64,000 bases of DNA from Paraburkholderia sp. CNPSo 3272 (GTDB taxonomy: Bacteria; Pseudomonadota; Gammaproteobacteria; Burkholderiales; Burkholderiaceae), in assembly GCF_024206495.1 (NCBI RefSeq), contig NZ_JAMBPQ010000036.1, positions 1 to 64,000 of the forward strand, read 5' to 3'. Under the pieces are notes generated by a model that was not told the DNA's origin, ran no database searches, and was given only the letters and a program-made list of their open reading frames with translations. Made by a program: the position numbers and the translations under genes. Positions 1-10,848 of this stretch are shown one piece after another; positions within the stretch are counted from its first letter, which is position 1; each line of letters opens with the position of its first letter.

Positions 1-246
1 CGACCATCTACCGGGAACTGCGTGCGCTGGGAGCACTGCCCGCTGTGGCGCAACAAGTGGCGGCGAACAGCCATCGCTGGTGGCGTAACAGCGGCCAGCT
101 GCTGAACAGCGTGCTGACCCTCGCCTACTTCGATCGGCTGGGCGTGCCACGACTCTCATAACCTCAACTCCCCGAACCGCCCGGTGCGGACCCGCATGCC
201 GGGTGGTGTGGCAGGGGCGCAGCCAGTTGGCTGTCCCCTATGCCGA
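1..246 (+). mobile_element. 3' end of a group II intron (truncated by window start)
   Basis: The window opens inside a group II intron. After the maturase stop codon at 159-161 comes a hairpin at about 174-213 whose arms CCGCCCGG and CCGGGTGG pair (one G-U), as expected for catalytic domain V. A second hairpin at about 212-240 has arms AGGGG/CCCCT and CAGCC/GGCTG and looks like domain VI. The 3' splice site is probably within a few bases of 246, in the tail ATGCCGAT. The intron sits about 97 bases upstream of waaC in the same orientation, so it was inserted in intergenic DNA or in the gene preceding waaC; the upstream exon is outside the window. The 3' boundary is inferred from folding, not from an empty site. 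Confidence 0.8.
3..161 (+). CDS. Group II intron reverse transcriptase/maturase, C-terminal 52 residues (partial)
   Basis: Only the last 52 codons are present. They end in YFDRLGVPRLS, preceded by SHRWWRNSGQLLN, wording characteristic of the C-terminal end of LtrA-like intron-encoded proteins. These proteins reverse-transcribe the intron and act as maturase for its splicing. The reverse transcriptase domain, with its YADD motif, lies outside the window, so whether the element is intact cannot be judged here. The stop is followed within about 15 bases by the domain V-like hairpin, the usual arrangement in bacterial group II introns. Confidence 0.8.
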   Translation, partial: TIYRELRALGALPAVAQQVAANSHRWWRNSGQLLNSVLTLAYFDRLGVPRLS

Positions 247-342
247 TCCTTTCCGCGCATTTCCCCGGATTTTCTTTGCATTTGCGTGCGGCGCGCTAAA
301 ATTGCCCACCTTTTTAATCTGTCCGGCCCAAGAGCCTTGAGC

Positions 343-1338
343 GTGCAAAAGATCCTTATCGTGCGCGTGTCGTCGCTTGGCGACGTCGTCCATAACATGC
401 CCGCCATTGCCGACATTCGGCGACGGTACCCCGACGCGCAGATCGACTGGCTCGTCGAAGAGAGCTTCCAGTCGCTCGTCGAGCTCGTGGAGGGCGTGCG
501 CCGCGCGATTCCGTTTTCGCTGCGCCGCTGGCGCAAGGGTCTCCTCTCGGGCGCCAACTGGCGCGAGATCGGCGCGTTCCGGCGCGCGCTCGCGGCCGAG
601 AAGTACGACCTCGTGATCGACTGCCAGGGGCTCATCAAGACGGCCTGGGTGGCGAGCTGGGCCCGCGGGCCCCTCGTCGGCCTCGGCAACCGCACCGATG
701 GCGCGGGCTACGAATGGCCGGTGCGCTTCTTCTACGACCGGTCGATTCGCATCGAGCCGCGCACCCACGTAGTCGAGCGCACGCGCCAACTGGTTGCGGG
801 CGCGCTCGATCTCGCGCCGCCGTCGCCCACCGACGAGATCGACTTCGGCCTCGATACCTATCGCGCCGCGCAGGCGCTCGCGAGCGTCGGGCTGAACCTG
901 CCGGTGCCCTATGTGGTGTTCGTGCACGCCACGTCGCGCGCCGACAAGCAGTGGCCGGACCAGCACTGGATCGAGCTGGGCCAGGCGCTCGTGCGGCGCG
1001 GCGCGTCGCTCGTGCTGCCTTGGGGCAGCGAGGCCGAGCGCGCCACGAGCGAGCGCCTCGCGCGCGAATTCGGCGAAGCGGCTATCGTGCCGCCCAGGCT
1101 CTCGCTGCCTGCCGTGGTGGGTCTCATTGACGGCGCCGCGGCCACGGTGGGCGTGGACACGGGCCTCGTGCACATCGCGGCGGCGCTCAAGCGTCCGACC
1201 GTCGAGTTGTACAATTTCGCGACCGCCTGGCGCACGGGCGGCTACTGGTCGCCGAACGTCGTCAATCTGGGTACGGCAGGGCAGCCGCCAACGCTTGCCC
1301 AGGTGAAGGGCACGCTGGCGGGCTTCGGGCTGCTGTAG
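343..1338 (+). CDS. waaC: Lipopolysaccharide heptosyltransferase I (WaaC/RfaC)
   Basis: Transfers the first L-glycero-D-manno-heptose from ADP-heptose to Kdo in the LPS inner core, at the cytoplasmic face of the inner membrane. The predicted 331-residue protein starts VQKILIVRVSSLGDVVH, the N-terminal signature of GT9-family heptosyltransferases, and carries the family's C-terminal GVDTGLVHIAAAL segment near residue 267. The open frame extends upstream into the intron (to 184), but homology begins at the GTG at 343; the TTG at 337 is an alternative. The length fits the family. kdoO and waaA follow on the same strand, making an inner-core cluster. The group II intron ends about 97 bases upstream, so the native promoter may have been displaced or may lie in that gap. 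Confidence 0.93.
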   Translation: MQKILIVRVSSLGDVVHNMPAIADIRRRYPDAQIDWLVEESFQSLVELVEGVRRAIPFSLRRWRKGLLSGANWREIGAFRRALAAEKYDLVIDCQGLIKTAWVASWARGPLVGLGNRTDGAGYEWPVRFFYDRSIRIEPRTHVVERTRQLVAGALDLAPPSPTDEIDFGLDTYRAAQALASVGLNLPVPYVVFVHATSRADKQWPDQHWIELGQALVRRGASLVLPWGSEAERATSERLAREFGEAAIVPPRLSLPAVVGLIDGAAATVGVDTGLVHIAAALKRPTVELYNFATAWRTGGYWSPNVVNLGTAGQPPTLAQVKGTLAGFGLL

Positions 1339-1577
1339 CGGCGCACCGCCGCAGCGCAGGCGCCTGAAAGACGGAGCGGCTGCGGCGCGTCAAGGCGCAG
1401 CATGGAGGCCGCGGGTATAAGAATCGGCGCGCACGAGGGTGCACAGACTTGCACAAGCGCGCGCCAGGGCCTGGCCGGCAAGGGCCGCGCGCGAACAACA
1501 AGGCGAGCAACAGGGCACGCCACGCTCGCACCGTGCCACACGGCAGGCAATCAGATCCATCGCTTCCAGGGGCGACA

Positions 1578-2462
1578 ATGAACGAATCCCAGATCATCGA
1601 AATCACTTCCGCCGACTGGCACGGCCAGCAGCTCTCGCAACCGCGCGAGACGCTGCTCGATGCCGTCGAGCAGGGCAAGGTGCTGTATTTTCCGCACCTG
1701 GCCTTCGCGATCGAAGGCGGCGAGCGCGCGCTGCTCGACCCCGCGATCGCCGACCCCAAGCGCAAGAACATCAGCCTCGACCCGAACGGCGGCGCGCTGC
1801 ACGGCGTGCTCGGCGACACCGTTACGCAGTCGGCCGTGCGCGCGTTGATCGCGCGTTACCAGACCTGCGCGCGCACGCTGGTGGACGGCCTCTTTCCCGA
1901 GTACATCGGCAAGCTGCGTGTGGCGCCCACTAGCCTGCGTCTGCACCAGGTGGAAACGCGCCAGACCTCGTGGCGCAAGGACGATTCGCGTCTGCACGTG
2001 GATGCGTTTCCCTCGCGCCCGAACTACGGCGAGCGCATCCTGCGCGTGTTCACCAACGTCAACCCCAACGGCGTGCCGCGCGTGTGGCGCGTGGGCGAGC
2101 CGTTCGAGGACATGGCAAAGCGCTTCTTGCCGAACATCAAGCCGCAGTTTCCGGGCTCGGCGTGGCTGCAGAACCTGCTGCATATCACCAAGTCGCCGCG
2201 CAGCGAGTACGACCATCTGATGCTCAACCTTCACGACGGCATGAAGGCCGATCTCGGCTATCAGCAGTCGAGCCCGCAAGAGACCATCGGCTTCCCGCCG
2301 GGCAGCGTGTGGGTGTGCTTCTCCGATCACACGTCGCATGCCGTGATGTCCGGTCAGTTCATGATGGAGCAGACCTTCTTCCTGCCGGTGAAGGAGATGG
2401 TGCATCCCGAATGGGCACCGCTCGGCATTCTCCAACGCCTCAAGCGCAAGGAACTGGTTTGA
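1578..2462 (+). CDS. kdoO: Kdo 3-hydroxylase (KdoO), Fe(II)/2-oxoglutarate dioxygenase
   Basis: Predicted to hydroxylate C3 of 3-deoxy-D-manno-octulosonic acid (Kdo) to D-glycero-D-talo-octulosonic acid (Ko) in the LPS inner core, an activity described for Burkholderia and Yersinia KdoO. The 294-residue protein has the metal-binding HxD at His140/Asp142 (HVDAFPS) and a distal histidine candidate in SDHTSHAV (about 251-254). The ATG at 1578 is preceded by an AGGGG ribosome-binding site, so I prefer it over the upstream in-frame codons from 1449. It lies between waaC and waaA, whose product adds the Kdo this enzyme would modify. The 239-base gap after waaC suggests a possible separate promoter. 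The family assignment is from recognition. Confidence 0.85.
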   Translation: MNESQIIEITSADWHGQQLSQPRETLLDAVEQGKVLYFPHLAFAIEGGERALLDPAIADPKRKNISLDPNGGALHGVLGDTVTQSAVRALIARYQTCARTLVDGLFPEYIGKLRVAPTSLRLHQVETRQTSWRKDDSRLHVDAFPSRPNYGERILRVFTNVNPNGVPRVWRVGEPFEDMAKRFLPNIKPQFPGSAWLQNLLHITKSPRSEYDHLMLNLHDGMKADLGYQQSSPQETIGFPPGSVWVCFSDHTSHAVMSGQFMMEQTFFLPVKEMVHPEWAPLGILQRLKRKELV

Positions 2463-2547
2463 ATCCACGCGCGATGAGCCTGCCGATCTACGCTTCCTGC
2501 CGCGCGGCCGCGGCGTTTCGCATGACCCTGGCCGACGCGGAGGCCCG

Positions 2548-3873
2548 ATGCTGAGAGCGATCTATCGCGCGGCCTGGTGGCTCATTGCCCCGCTCGCGGT
2601 GCTGAGGCTGTTCATTCGCTCACGTCGCGAACGCGGCTATCGCGAGCATATCGGCGAGCGTTTCGGTTTTTCTGCCGGGCGCTTGCCCGAGGACGACGCG
2701 CCGCTCATCTGGGTGCATGCCGTCTCCGTAGGCGAGACCCGCGCGGCGCAGCCGCTCGTCGACGCGCTGCTGGCGGCGCGCCCCGACGCGCGCGTCCTGC
2801 TCACGCACATGACGCCGGGCGGCCGCGCCACCGGCGAGCAGCTTTTCGGCAATCGCGTGCTGCGCTGCTATCTGCCATACGACATGCCGCGTGCGGTGCG
2901 GCGCTTCCTGCACGCATGGCGACCGTCGCTCGGTCTCGTCATGGAAACCGAGGTCTGGCCCACGCTCATCGACGAATGCAAGCACGCCGACGTGCCGCTC
3001 GTGCTCACCAACGCGCGCATGTCGGCGCGCTCGTTCAAGCGCGCGGCGAAGTTCGGCGCGGGCGCACGCGAGGTATTCGGCGGCTTCACGCGCGTGCTCG
3101 CGCAAAGTCCATCCGACGCGGAGCGCCTCACCGCGCTCGGCGCGCGCAACGTGGCTGTGCTCGGCAACCTCAAGTTCGACATGGCGAGCCCGCCGGCGCT
3201 GATCGCGCGCGGCCGCGACTGGCGGCGCGCGATCGGCGAGCGGCCGGTGTGGGTGGCGGCGAGCACCCGCGAAGGCGAAGAGGAGCTCGTGCTGCAGGCC
3301 TTCGCGGCACTGACTCAATCAAATGCGGTGCCGGATGCGCTTTTGATCCTCGTGCCGCGCCACCCGCAGCGCTTCGACGAAGTAGCCGCGCTCGTGGAGC
3401 GCAAGAACTTCAAGCTCGAACGGCGCTCGCGCTGGGCGCCGGCCGCGGCTGCGGCTGCCGCGGCTTCCGCGCATGTGGGCGTGCGCTTGCTGCCACAGGA
3501 CGTGAGCGTTCTGCTCGGCGATTCGATGGGGGAGATGGGCGCCTACTACGCTGCCGCCGATCTCGCGTTCATCGGCGGCAGTCTCTTGCCGCTCGGCGGG
3601 CAGAACCTGATCGAAGCGTGCGCCGTGGGCGTGCCGGTGTTGATCGGGCCGCACGTGTTCAACTTCACGCAGGCCACCGCGGACGCCACGGCCGCGGGCG
3701 CGGCCCTGCAGGTTCAGGACCCCACCGATCTCACGCGGGCCTTGCGCGAACTCTTCAACGACAAGTCGCGCCGGGTCGCAATGGGCGCGGCTGCGGCGGC
3801 ATTCGCTTCGCGCCATCGCGGCGCGACGGCGCGCACGGTGGATGTTGTGCAGGCGCTCGTCTCCGATGTTTGA
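2548..3873 (+). CDS. waaA: 3-deoxy-D-manno-octulosonic acid transferase (WaaA/KdtA)
   Basis: Adds Kdo from CMP-Kdo to the lipid A precursor, an essential step in LPS synthesis. The 441-residue protein has an N-terminal membrane-anchoring segment (about residues 9-24, WWLIAPLAVLRLF) and the HAVSVGET motif with the expected catalytic Glu at residue 63. A glycosyltransferase-B C-terminal domain follows, with GGSLLPLGGQN at about 349-359 and a nucleotide-site region after it. The length is a little above the usual 420-430 because of an alanine-rich stretch around 305-312. The start ATG lies 86 bases after kdoO. Downstream DNA to 4328 has no gene and lower GC, marking the end of the core cluster. 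Confidence 0.95.
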   Translation: MLRAIYRAAWWLIAPLAVLRLFIRSRRERGYREHIGERFGFSAGRLPEDDAPLIWVHAVSVGETRAAQPLVDALLAARPDARVLLTHMTPGGRATGEQLFGNRVLRCYLPYDMPRAVRRFLHAWRPSLGLVMETEVWPTLIDECKHADVPLVLTNARMSARSFKRAAKFGAGAREVFGGFTRVLAQSPSDAERLTALGARNVAVLGNLKFDMASPPALIARGRDWRRAIGERPVWVAASTREGEEELVLQAFAALTQSNAVPDALLILVPRHPQRFDEVAALVERKNFKLERRSRWAPAAAAAAAASAHVGVRLLPQDVSVLLGDSMGEMGAYYAAADLAFIGGSLLPLGGQNLIEACAVGVPVLIGPHVFNFTQATADATAAGAALQVQDPTDLTRALRELFNDKSRRVAMGAAAAAFASRHRGATARTVDVVQALVSDV

Positions 3874-4328
3874 ATTCGTGCGCGATAGAGCATGCGCACG
3901 TCGCTCAACGACAACTTGGCCACTGCTGAAAGAGTGTTGTTTGTTCTGCGCGGGTGTCGTCAAAACGACCGCTCGGGGCTATTGCACGAAGCGGAGGAGA
4001 GCAGCGCCAATGCAAGCGCGAGCCGGTAGGAAAGCGCCTTCGTGTGTTATTTGGGGTTAGATTTTTGAAAGGGACAAAAGCGGATACATGAAGGGCTATT
4101 TATAGACGCCTGAAGGGTGGCGTATAGACACATGAAAGGGTGGGTTCATCGCGTCCCTTCACGCACAGCGATGCGTACGTATGCGCACATACGCTCGGGC
4201 CAGAGCGCAGGTGTACTGGGTTCACGTGGTTGATTGCGTTCGAGCCACGTCTGCGTAAGGAACGCATTGCTGAATATCGGTATCGCTGGCGTTCGCCTCA
4301 CCGATATGCAGTCACCGAAGGCCAGTTC
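3874..4328. other. Gene-free interval with imperfect ~22-base tandem repeats
   Basis: This 455-base stretch between waaA and the acyltransferase holds no credible gene. GC is visibly lower than in the waa genes from about 4040 on. At 4087-4146 three imperfect copies of a unit of about 22 bases can be read, each containing (C)ATGAA(A)GGG or CTGAAGGG; the first two end in ATAGAC. A short hairpin, GTCGT-CAAA-ACGAC, lies near 3957-3970. In-frame codons upstream of the acyltransferase start (from GTG 4140) give unconvincing protein, so this DNA is better read as its leader. No ribosomal or transfer RNA is seen. Confidence 0.5.
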
Positions 4329-6332
4329 ATGCCACCGACGATTACCCCGCAAGTGCTGCCGGTGCCGTCAGCGACGGAGTTCATCGACAGTTCGCCCAAT
4401 CGAGCGGCGACCCGCAGCTTAGCGACGCATGGATATCGCCCACACGTCGACGGCCTGCGAGCGATCGCGGTCATGGCAGTGATTCTGTTTCATGCGTTCC
4501 CAAGCCGGATGGCAGGCGGATTTATCGGGGTCGATGTTTTTTTCGTCATATCCGGATATCTCATTACCACCATCATTCTCACCAATCTCGAGCGCGACAA
4601 ATTCAGTATTGCTGATTTTTACGGCAAGCGCATCCGCCGGATATTCCCTGCACTTCTTCTCGTATTGTTCTTTTGCGCGGTGACCGGATGGTTCGTGCTG
4701 CTGCGAGACGAGTACCCGCAACTCGGGAAGCACATCGTCGGTGGGACTTCCTTCGTCCAGAATTTTGTCTTGTGGGGTGAGAGCGGCTACTTCGATAGCG
4801 GCCACGAGGCCAAGCCATTGTTGCATCTCTGGAGCCTTGCGGTTGAAGAGCAATACTACATATTCTGGCCCCTGCTACTGAGCTATGCGTGGACGCATCG
4901 CTGGCGCTTCCCGGTCGTGAATGGCGCGATCCTCGCGATGTCCTTCGGCGTCAGCGTATGGCTGGCCTCGCGGGACCCCGTTGCTGCCTTCTACTCGCCG
5001 CTTTCCCGCTTCTGGGAACTCATGGTTGGCGGCTCGCTTGCCTATATCGCTTTGCGTCGTCCGGATCTGGTCGGACGATACGCCAACCTGCTCTGTGTAA
5101 CGGGAGTAGGTCTCCTGTTGTCAGGATTTTTGCTGATCAATCACGAGCGGCCTTTTCCAGGATTTTGGGCATTGTTGCCGACGGTGGGCACATTCCTCGT
5201 CATCGCAGCGGGTTCAGGCGCGTGGATCAATCGCACTATTCTCTCGAGTCGCCCCTTCGTGACTTGCGGGCTGATTAGCTACCCGCTGTATCTCTGGCAT
5301 TGGCCGCTGTTGTCGTTTGCCCATTTCGTCTGGCCGGACAATGGTCATCCCACGAAGATTGCCGTGGTATTGCTATCAGTCTTGCTCGCCTGGCTCACAC
5401 ACCGTTATGTCGAGAAGACGATTCGCTGGCATCGCTCCGCGAATCGAACGGCGCTTCTGCTGGCTCTCTGCCTCGTGCTGATGATGGTTGGCGGCGCGGC
5501 GATCAAGGACGCGCTCATCAGCCCCCGCATCGACGCCGTCAACCTCGCTACTCGGACCGGGTGGGACTTCCTGGCGTCAAGAAGTCCAGATGGGCGGCCT
5601 CGGGACGGCATCTACCCCTTGCACGAAGAGCGAAAGACTACGACGCTGTTTCTTGGGGATTCGCATGTCGCCCAGTATGCCGAACGAATCTACGCAGACG
5701 AGCAGGCCGACCCCTCAAAAAACGGGGCTATCTTTGCTGTCGCTGCGGCTTGTCCTCCCATTCCACACGTTTTCGATCGCGACCTACCCGTCGATTCAGA
5801 ATGCTGGTCGGTTCGGCGCGAGGCGCTGGCGGAGGCCGCGAGTAGCCGAATCACCACTGTCGTGATCGGCGGTTATTGGAGCTACTACTTCAACGCCGCG
5901 GGCTATTACCTGGCCAGCGGTCAAAAGGAGTTGAGTCTGGCCACGCCAGAAGGAAGAGCGGCCGCATTCGTCGAGCTCGATCGGGAAGTGAGGGAACTGC
6001 AGGCGCAGAACAAAAAGGTCTACGTGCTGCTCGACAATCCGATAGGTGACCCGTTCGACCCCCATGTATTTTTGTCGAGAATCGGGCGTTTCGACCCACG
6101 CGAGGCGCAGCAACGCGTGAAAATCGATGGCCTCCAACAAAGCGTTCGCAAGGAACTGATCGCGCTGGCCGAGCGCGATCATGCCTCGATCATCGACCCC
6201 GACGCGCGCCTGTGTGTGGATGAAGCATGCATCCGGGTGACGGGAAAATGGTCAGCCCTCTATGAGGACAGATCACACCTGAATCCCGACTGGATCGTGA
6301 AAAACGCCGACTACCTCGATCCGTCAATCTGA
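4329..6332 (+). CDS. OafA/YrhL-type acyltransferase with C-terminal SGNH domain
   Basis: Membrane O-acyltransferase expected to acylate a surface polysaccharide or LPS sugar. With the ATG at 4329 the protein has 667 residues, normal for the acyltransferase-3/SGNH fusion family. The N-terminal half opens with YRPHVDGLRAIAVMAVI, carries GVDVFFVISGYLIT, and contains about ten hydrophobic segments. The C-terminal half is a periplasmic SGNH hydrolase-like domain with block I in LFLGDSHVAQY (about residue 440) and the DxxH pair in DRSHLNP near the C-terminus. A/T-rich codons and lower GC set it apart from its neighbours, suggesting horizontal acquisition next to the waa genes. Its acceptor cannot be told from sequence. 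An upstream GTG (4140) would lengthen it by 63 residues of low plausibility. Confidence 0.85.
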   Translation: MPPTITPQVLPVPSATEFIDSSPNRAATRSLATHGYRPHVDGLRAIAVMAVILFHAFPSRMAGGFIGVDVFFVISGYLITTIILTNLERDKFSIADFYGKRIRRIFPALLLVLFFCAVTGWFVLLRDEYPQLGKHIVGGTSFVQNFVLWGESGYFDSGHEAKPLLHLWSLAVEEQYYIFWPLLLSYAWTHRWRFPVVNGAILAMSFGVSVWLASRDPVAAFYSPLSRFWELMVGGSLAYIALRRPDLVGRYANLLCVTGVGLLLSGFLLINHERPFPGFWALLPTVGTFLVIAAGSGAWINRTILSSRPFVTCGLISYPLYLWHWPLLSFAHFVWPDNGHPTKIAVVLLSVLLAWLTHRYVEKTIRWHRSANRTALLLALCLVLMMVGGAAIKDALISPRIDAVNLATRTGWDFLASRSPDGRPRDGIYPLHEERKTTTLFLGDSHVAQYAERIYADEQADPSKNGAIFAVAAACPPIPHVFDRDLPVDSECWSVRREALAEAASSRITTVVIGGYWSYYFNAAGYYLASGQKELSLATPEGRAAAFVELDREVRELQAQNKKVYVLLDNPIGDPFDPHVFLSRIGRFDPREAQQRVKIDGLQQSVRKELIALAERDHASIIDPDARLCVDEACIRVTGKWSALYEDRSHLNPDWIVKNADYLDPSI

Positions 6333-6359
6333 GGGATCGGTGCGGTTACGCCGATGTGT

Positions 6360-7010
6360 TCAAGCGTTTTGCGTAACCAGAAGGCCCCGTTTTTCGATAA
6401 AAGCGATCACCTCACCAAGCCCCTCGAGCGCCTTCAGATTGCACATCACGAAGGGCCGCTCGCCGCGCATCTTTTTCGCGTCGGAGGCCATGATGTCGAG
6501 GTTCGCGCCCACGAGCGGCGCGAGGTCGGTCTTGTTGATGACGAGCAGGTCCGACTTCGTGATGCCGGGGCCGCCCTTGCGCGGAATTTTTTCGCCGCCC
6601 GCCACGTCGATCACGTAGATCGTGAGGTCCGAAAGCTCGGGGCTGAAGGTGGCCGCGAGATTGTCGCCGCCCGATTCGATGAAGACGATGTCCGCATCGG
6701 GAAAGCGCGTGAGCATCTGGTCGACGGCTTCCAGGTTGATCGACGCGTCTTCGCGGATCGCGGTGTGCGGGCAGCCGCCCGTTTCCACGCCCATGATGCG
6801 CTCGGCGGGCAGCGCGCCCGCAACGGTCAAGAGGCGCTGGTCTTCCTTCGTGTAGATGTCGTTGGTAATGGCAACGAGGTCGTAACGCTCGCGCATGGCC
6901 TTGCAGAGCATTTCGAGCAACGTCGTCTTGCCGGAGCCGACCGGTCCGCCCACGCCGACGCGCAGCGGCGGCAGCTTCTTCGTTCGTTTGCTGGGTGCGT
7001 GCGAATTCAT
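6360..7010 (-). CDS. ureG: Urease accessory GTPase UreG
   Basis: SIMIBI-class GTPase that drives nickel delivery to apo-urease with UreD, UreE and UreF. The 216-residue protein has the P-loop [13 protein letters not shown] (about residues 21-33), the nickel-binding CPH motif in [14 protein letters not shown], the Walker B-like region [14 protein letters not shown], and the guanine-specificity NKTDLAP. It is the last gene of ureABCEFG, 14 bases after ureF. It converges with the acyltransferase gene, leaving 27 bases between stop codons. Confidence 0.97.
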   Translation of the reverse strand: MNSHAPSKRTKKLPPLRVGVGGPVGSGKTTLLEMLCKAMRERYDLVAITNDIYTKEDQRLLTVAGALPAERIMGVETGGCPHTAIREDASINLEAVDQMLTRFPDADIVFIESGGDNLAATFSPELSDLTIYVIDVAGGEKIPRKGGPGITKSDLLVINKTDLAPLVGANLDIMASDAKKMRGERPFVMCNLKALEGLGEVIAFIEKRGLLVTQNA

Positions 7011-7024
7011 GGTTCGTGTGTGTG

Positions 7025-7705
7025 TCAGGAGCGGAAAAGCCGCGAGTACTGCGATTCGTGGCGCGCAGAAAGCACGCCGAGTTGCGGCGCGAAGGTGTTG
7101 AGCGCCTCGGGCGGCGTCGCGAGAGCGCGCGCCACGGCTTTCTCGATTTCGGGCCGTAGCGCGACGATGATGCGCTGCCCGGCGAGCTGGCCAAGCGGCA
7201 CTGCCTTGAGCGCGGCGGCCGTCTGGTTTTCGATCCAGCTGAACGCGTAGGCGGCGAGCGCGGCGTGCGGCGCGGCCTCATGGGCCCATGCGGCGAATGC
7301 GAAGGCCGTGGGTTGCGCAAGGGGCGTCATGCGCTCCAGCGTGGCACGCCGGTCAGCGTCGCCCCATTCGAGCTGGGCGCAGAGTTGGCGCAGCGACCAG
7401 CCCATCTGTGCGGTCTCGCGCCGCAATTCCGCCGACTCGCGGCTCGCGACGAATTCCTCGTTTGCCACGATCAGCGCGGGCGCGTCGTGCGTGCGCCAGC
7501 GTTCCATCTGGTGCGCCACAAAAGGCAGCTCGCCGCAAGCGAGCACGTTCGCGAGGCCGCCCGCTATCCAGTGTTCGGCATCGTCGGCGTTCGCGACGAG
7601 TTGCGCATCGATTGCGGCTTCGAGTCCCTGCGAGTAGCTGAACGCGCCGATGGGCAGCGCCGGCGAAGCCAGATGCAGCAGGGCGGTCAGCTCAGCGATG
7701 TTCAT
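7025..7705 (-). CDS. ureF: Urease accessory protein UreF
   Basis: Forms the UreD-UreF-UreG complex on apo-urease and gates GTP-dependent nickel insertion. The 226-residue protein begins [22 protein letters not shown], with the family's conserved SPxLPxGxFSYSxGLE region (about residues 14-31). The open frame continues upstream to 8098, but that part is an antisense-like shadow of ureE. The ATG at 7705 is chosen because it matches the family N-terminus and overlaps the 3' end of ureE by 14 bases, indicating translational coupling. The arginine near the C-terminus (SQYSRLFRS) fits the conserved UreF tail. Confidence 0.95.
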   Translation of the reverse strand: MNIAELTALLHLASPALPIGAFSYSQGLEAAIDAQLVANADDAEHWIAGGLANVLACGELPFVAHQMERWRTHDAPALIVANEEFVASRESAELRRETAQMGWSLRQLCAQLEWGDADRRATLERMTPLAQPTAFAFAAWAHEAAPHAALAAYAFSWIENQTAAALKAVPLGQLAGQRIIVALRPEIEKAVARALATPPEALNTFAPQLGVLSARHESQYSRLFRS

Positions 7706-8336
7706 GGCTGTGGTCGTGCGCGTGGCCGTCGCAGTGACCGTGATCGTGTCCGCAATCGTGGTCATGCGGAGGATCGTCGCCATGGGCGTGATTGTGCGCA
7801 CCGTGCGCGTGGTCGTGCGAATGTCCATGGTGCTCGTCGTACACGCGTTGCGCGAGCGCGTAGTCGTCGGCGAACGTTTCGTCGTGGCCGTGGCGGTGGC
7901 CACCGCCGTATGCGCCCGATTCCGGCTGGAACGGCGACTCCACGCGCTCGACCTGCGCGCCCAGGCGCTTGAGCATGTCTTCGAGCACGGGGTCCGCTTC
8001 GAGCTTGAGTTCGTCCGCGCCCACCTGCACCGGCGTATGGCGATTTCCGAGGTGATACGCGGCGCGCGTGAGCGTGAGGCGGTCGGGCGCGCGGACACGC
8101 AGTACGGACTCGGCCGCCGCGATCACGCGCACGAGGCCGCCGTCGTCGGCCACGAGCAGATCGCCGTCGCGAAGCACCGTGCCGCGCGGCAGCACCACGC
8201 CCACTTCCTCGCCCGTGTCGAGCGTGGCCGCGAGGCGGCTCTTGCAACGCGCATCGTAGGGCAGCGTGAGCGTAGGCGCCCGCTTCACAAGAACGGGCGC
8301 GAGCTTCGCGGTCAGTCGTTTGTCGATCGTGCGCAT
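7692..8336 (-). CDS. ureE: Urease accessory nickel metallochaperone UreE
   Basis: Binds Ni2+ and hands it to the UreG complex for insertion into the urease active site. The 214-residue protein has the two usual domains: an N-terminal peptide-binding domain (about 1-75) and a metal-binding domain containing [13 protein letters not shown] (about 92-104). The C-terminal ~70 residues hold some twenty histidines in HGHDHxH-type clusters, a nickel-storage tail longer than that of many UreE proteins. It lies 9 bases after ureC, and its 3' end overlaps ureF. Confidence 0.96.
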   Translation of the reverse strand: MRTIDKRLTAKLAPVLVKRAPTLTLPYDARCKSRLAATLDTGEEVGVVLPRGTVLRDGDLLVADDGGLVRVIAAAESVLRVRAPDRLTLTRAAYHLGNRHTPVQVGADELKLEADPVLEDMLKRLGAQVERVESPFQPESGAYGGGHRHGHDETFADDYALAQRVYDEHHGHSHDHAHGAHNHAHGDDPPHDHDCGHDHGHCDGHAHDHSHEHR

Positions 8337-8345
8337 GGCTAAACT

Positions 8346-10052
<1,707 letters not shown>

Positions 10053-10093
10053 GTCGGATTCCTGATGAATTCGCCTGAATTCGCTGGCCGCGC

Positions 10094-10399
10094 TCAGAGC
10101 GGGCCCATCACCTGGCCGTTAAAGCCGTACACGGCGCGCTCTCCCGCGAGCGCCACGAGTTCCACGGTGCGTTCCTGCCCCGGCTCGAAGCGCACGGCCG
10201 TGCCCGCCGCAATGTTCAGCCGAAAGCCGCGCGCGGCTTCGCGCTCGAACGAGAGTGCGGCGTTGACCTCGTAAAAGTGGAAGTGCGAGCCGATCTGCAC
10301 CGGTCGGTCGCCAGTATTGGCCACCTTGACCGTGACGGTCTCGCGGCCCGCGTTGAGTTCGATTTCGCCGTCGTCGATCAGCATTTCGCCGGGGATCAT
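10094..10399 (-). CDS. ureB: Urease subunit beta UreB
   Basis: Structural beta subunit of the (UreABC)3 urease. The 101-residue protein has the canonical start MIPGEM and the family segments [18 protein letters not shown] and FNGQVMGPL. It sits 17 bases after ureA. Separate ureA and ureB genes, rather than a fusion, are normal for proteobacterial ureases. Confidence 0.97.
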   Translation of the reverse strand: MIPGEMLIDDGEIELNAGRETVTVKVANTGDRPVQIGSHFHFYEVNAALSFEREAARGFRLNIAAGTAVRFEPGQERTVELVALAGERAVYGFNGQVMGPL

Positions 10400-10416
10400 G
10401 GCTGGCTCCTCCCGGC

Positions 10417-10719
10417 TCAGGGGATCGGATGGTGGACAGTGACGAGCTTGGTGCCGTCGGGGAAGGTCGCTTCGACCTGGATGTCGGGGATCATCTCGGG
10501 AACGCCTTCCATCACGTCGTCGCGTGTGAGGAGCGTGGTGCCGTAGTGCATGACCTCGGCGACAGTCTTGCCGTCGCGGGCCGCTTCCATGAGCGCTGCG
10601 CTGATGAAGGCGACGGCCTCCGGGTAGTTGAGCTTGAGGCCGCGCTCGCGGCGCCTTTCGGCGAGCAGCGCGGCGGTGAAGATCAGGAGCTTGTCTTTCT
10701 CGCGTGGCGTGAGCTTCAT
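10417..10719 (-). CDS. ureA: Urease subunit gamma UreA
   Basis: Small structural subunit of urease. The predicted 100 residues match the family exactly: start [23 protein letters not shown], then [11 protein letters not shown] and [19 protein letters not shown] at the end. An in-frame ATG 10 codons upstream (10749) exists, but 10719 gives the family N-terminus and length. A 252-base gap separates it from ureD. That gap contains a sigma-54 element at 10834-10848, so ureABCEFG can be transcribed independently of ureD. Confidence 0.97.
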   Translation of the reverse strand: MKLTPREKDKLLIFTAALLAERRRERGLKLNYPEAVAFISAALMEAARDGKTVAEVMHYGTTLLTRDDVMEGVPEMIPDIQVEATFPDGTKLVTVHHPIP

Positions 10720-10833
10720 CGCGTCATCGTATTGGGTCGGTTGGGGCAACTCTGTCGACCCAGCTTACGGGAGCGAGGTTACGCGCAGCTTGCAACCTCG
10801 CGCGCGGCGCGCACGAATCGATGCAAGCTCACA

Positions 10834-10848
10834 GCAAGGTGTGTGCCA
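10834..10848 (-). promoter_or_regulatory. Sigma-54 (RpoN) promoter of ureABCEFG
   Basis: Read on the minus strand, the sequence is TGGCAC-ACACC-TTGC, identical to the core -24/-12 consensus TGGCAC-N5-TTGC. The initiation point would be near 10822, about 100 bases upstream of the ureA start codon. An NtrC-like dyad lies at 10943-10959. Nitrogen control of urease through RpoN/NtrC is well established in other bacteria; here it is inferred from sequence alone. Confidence 0.8.
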
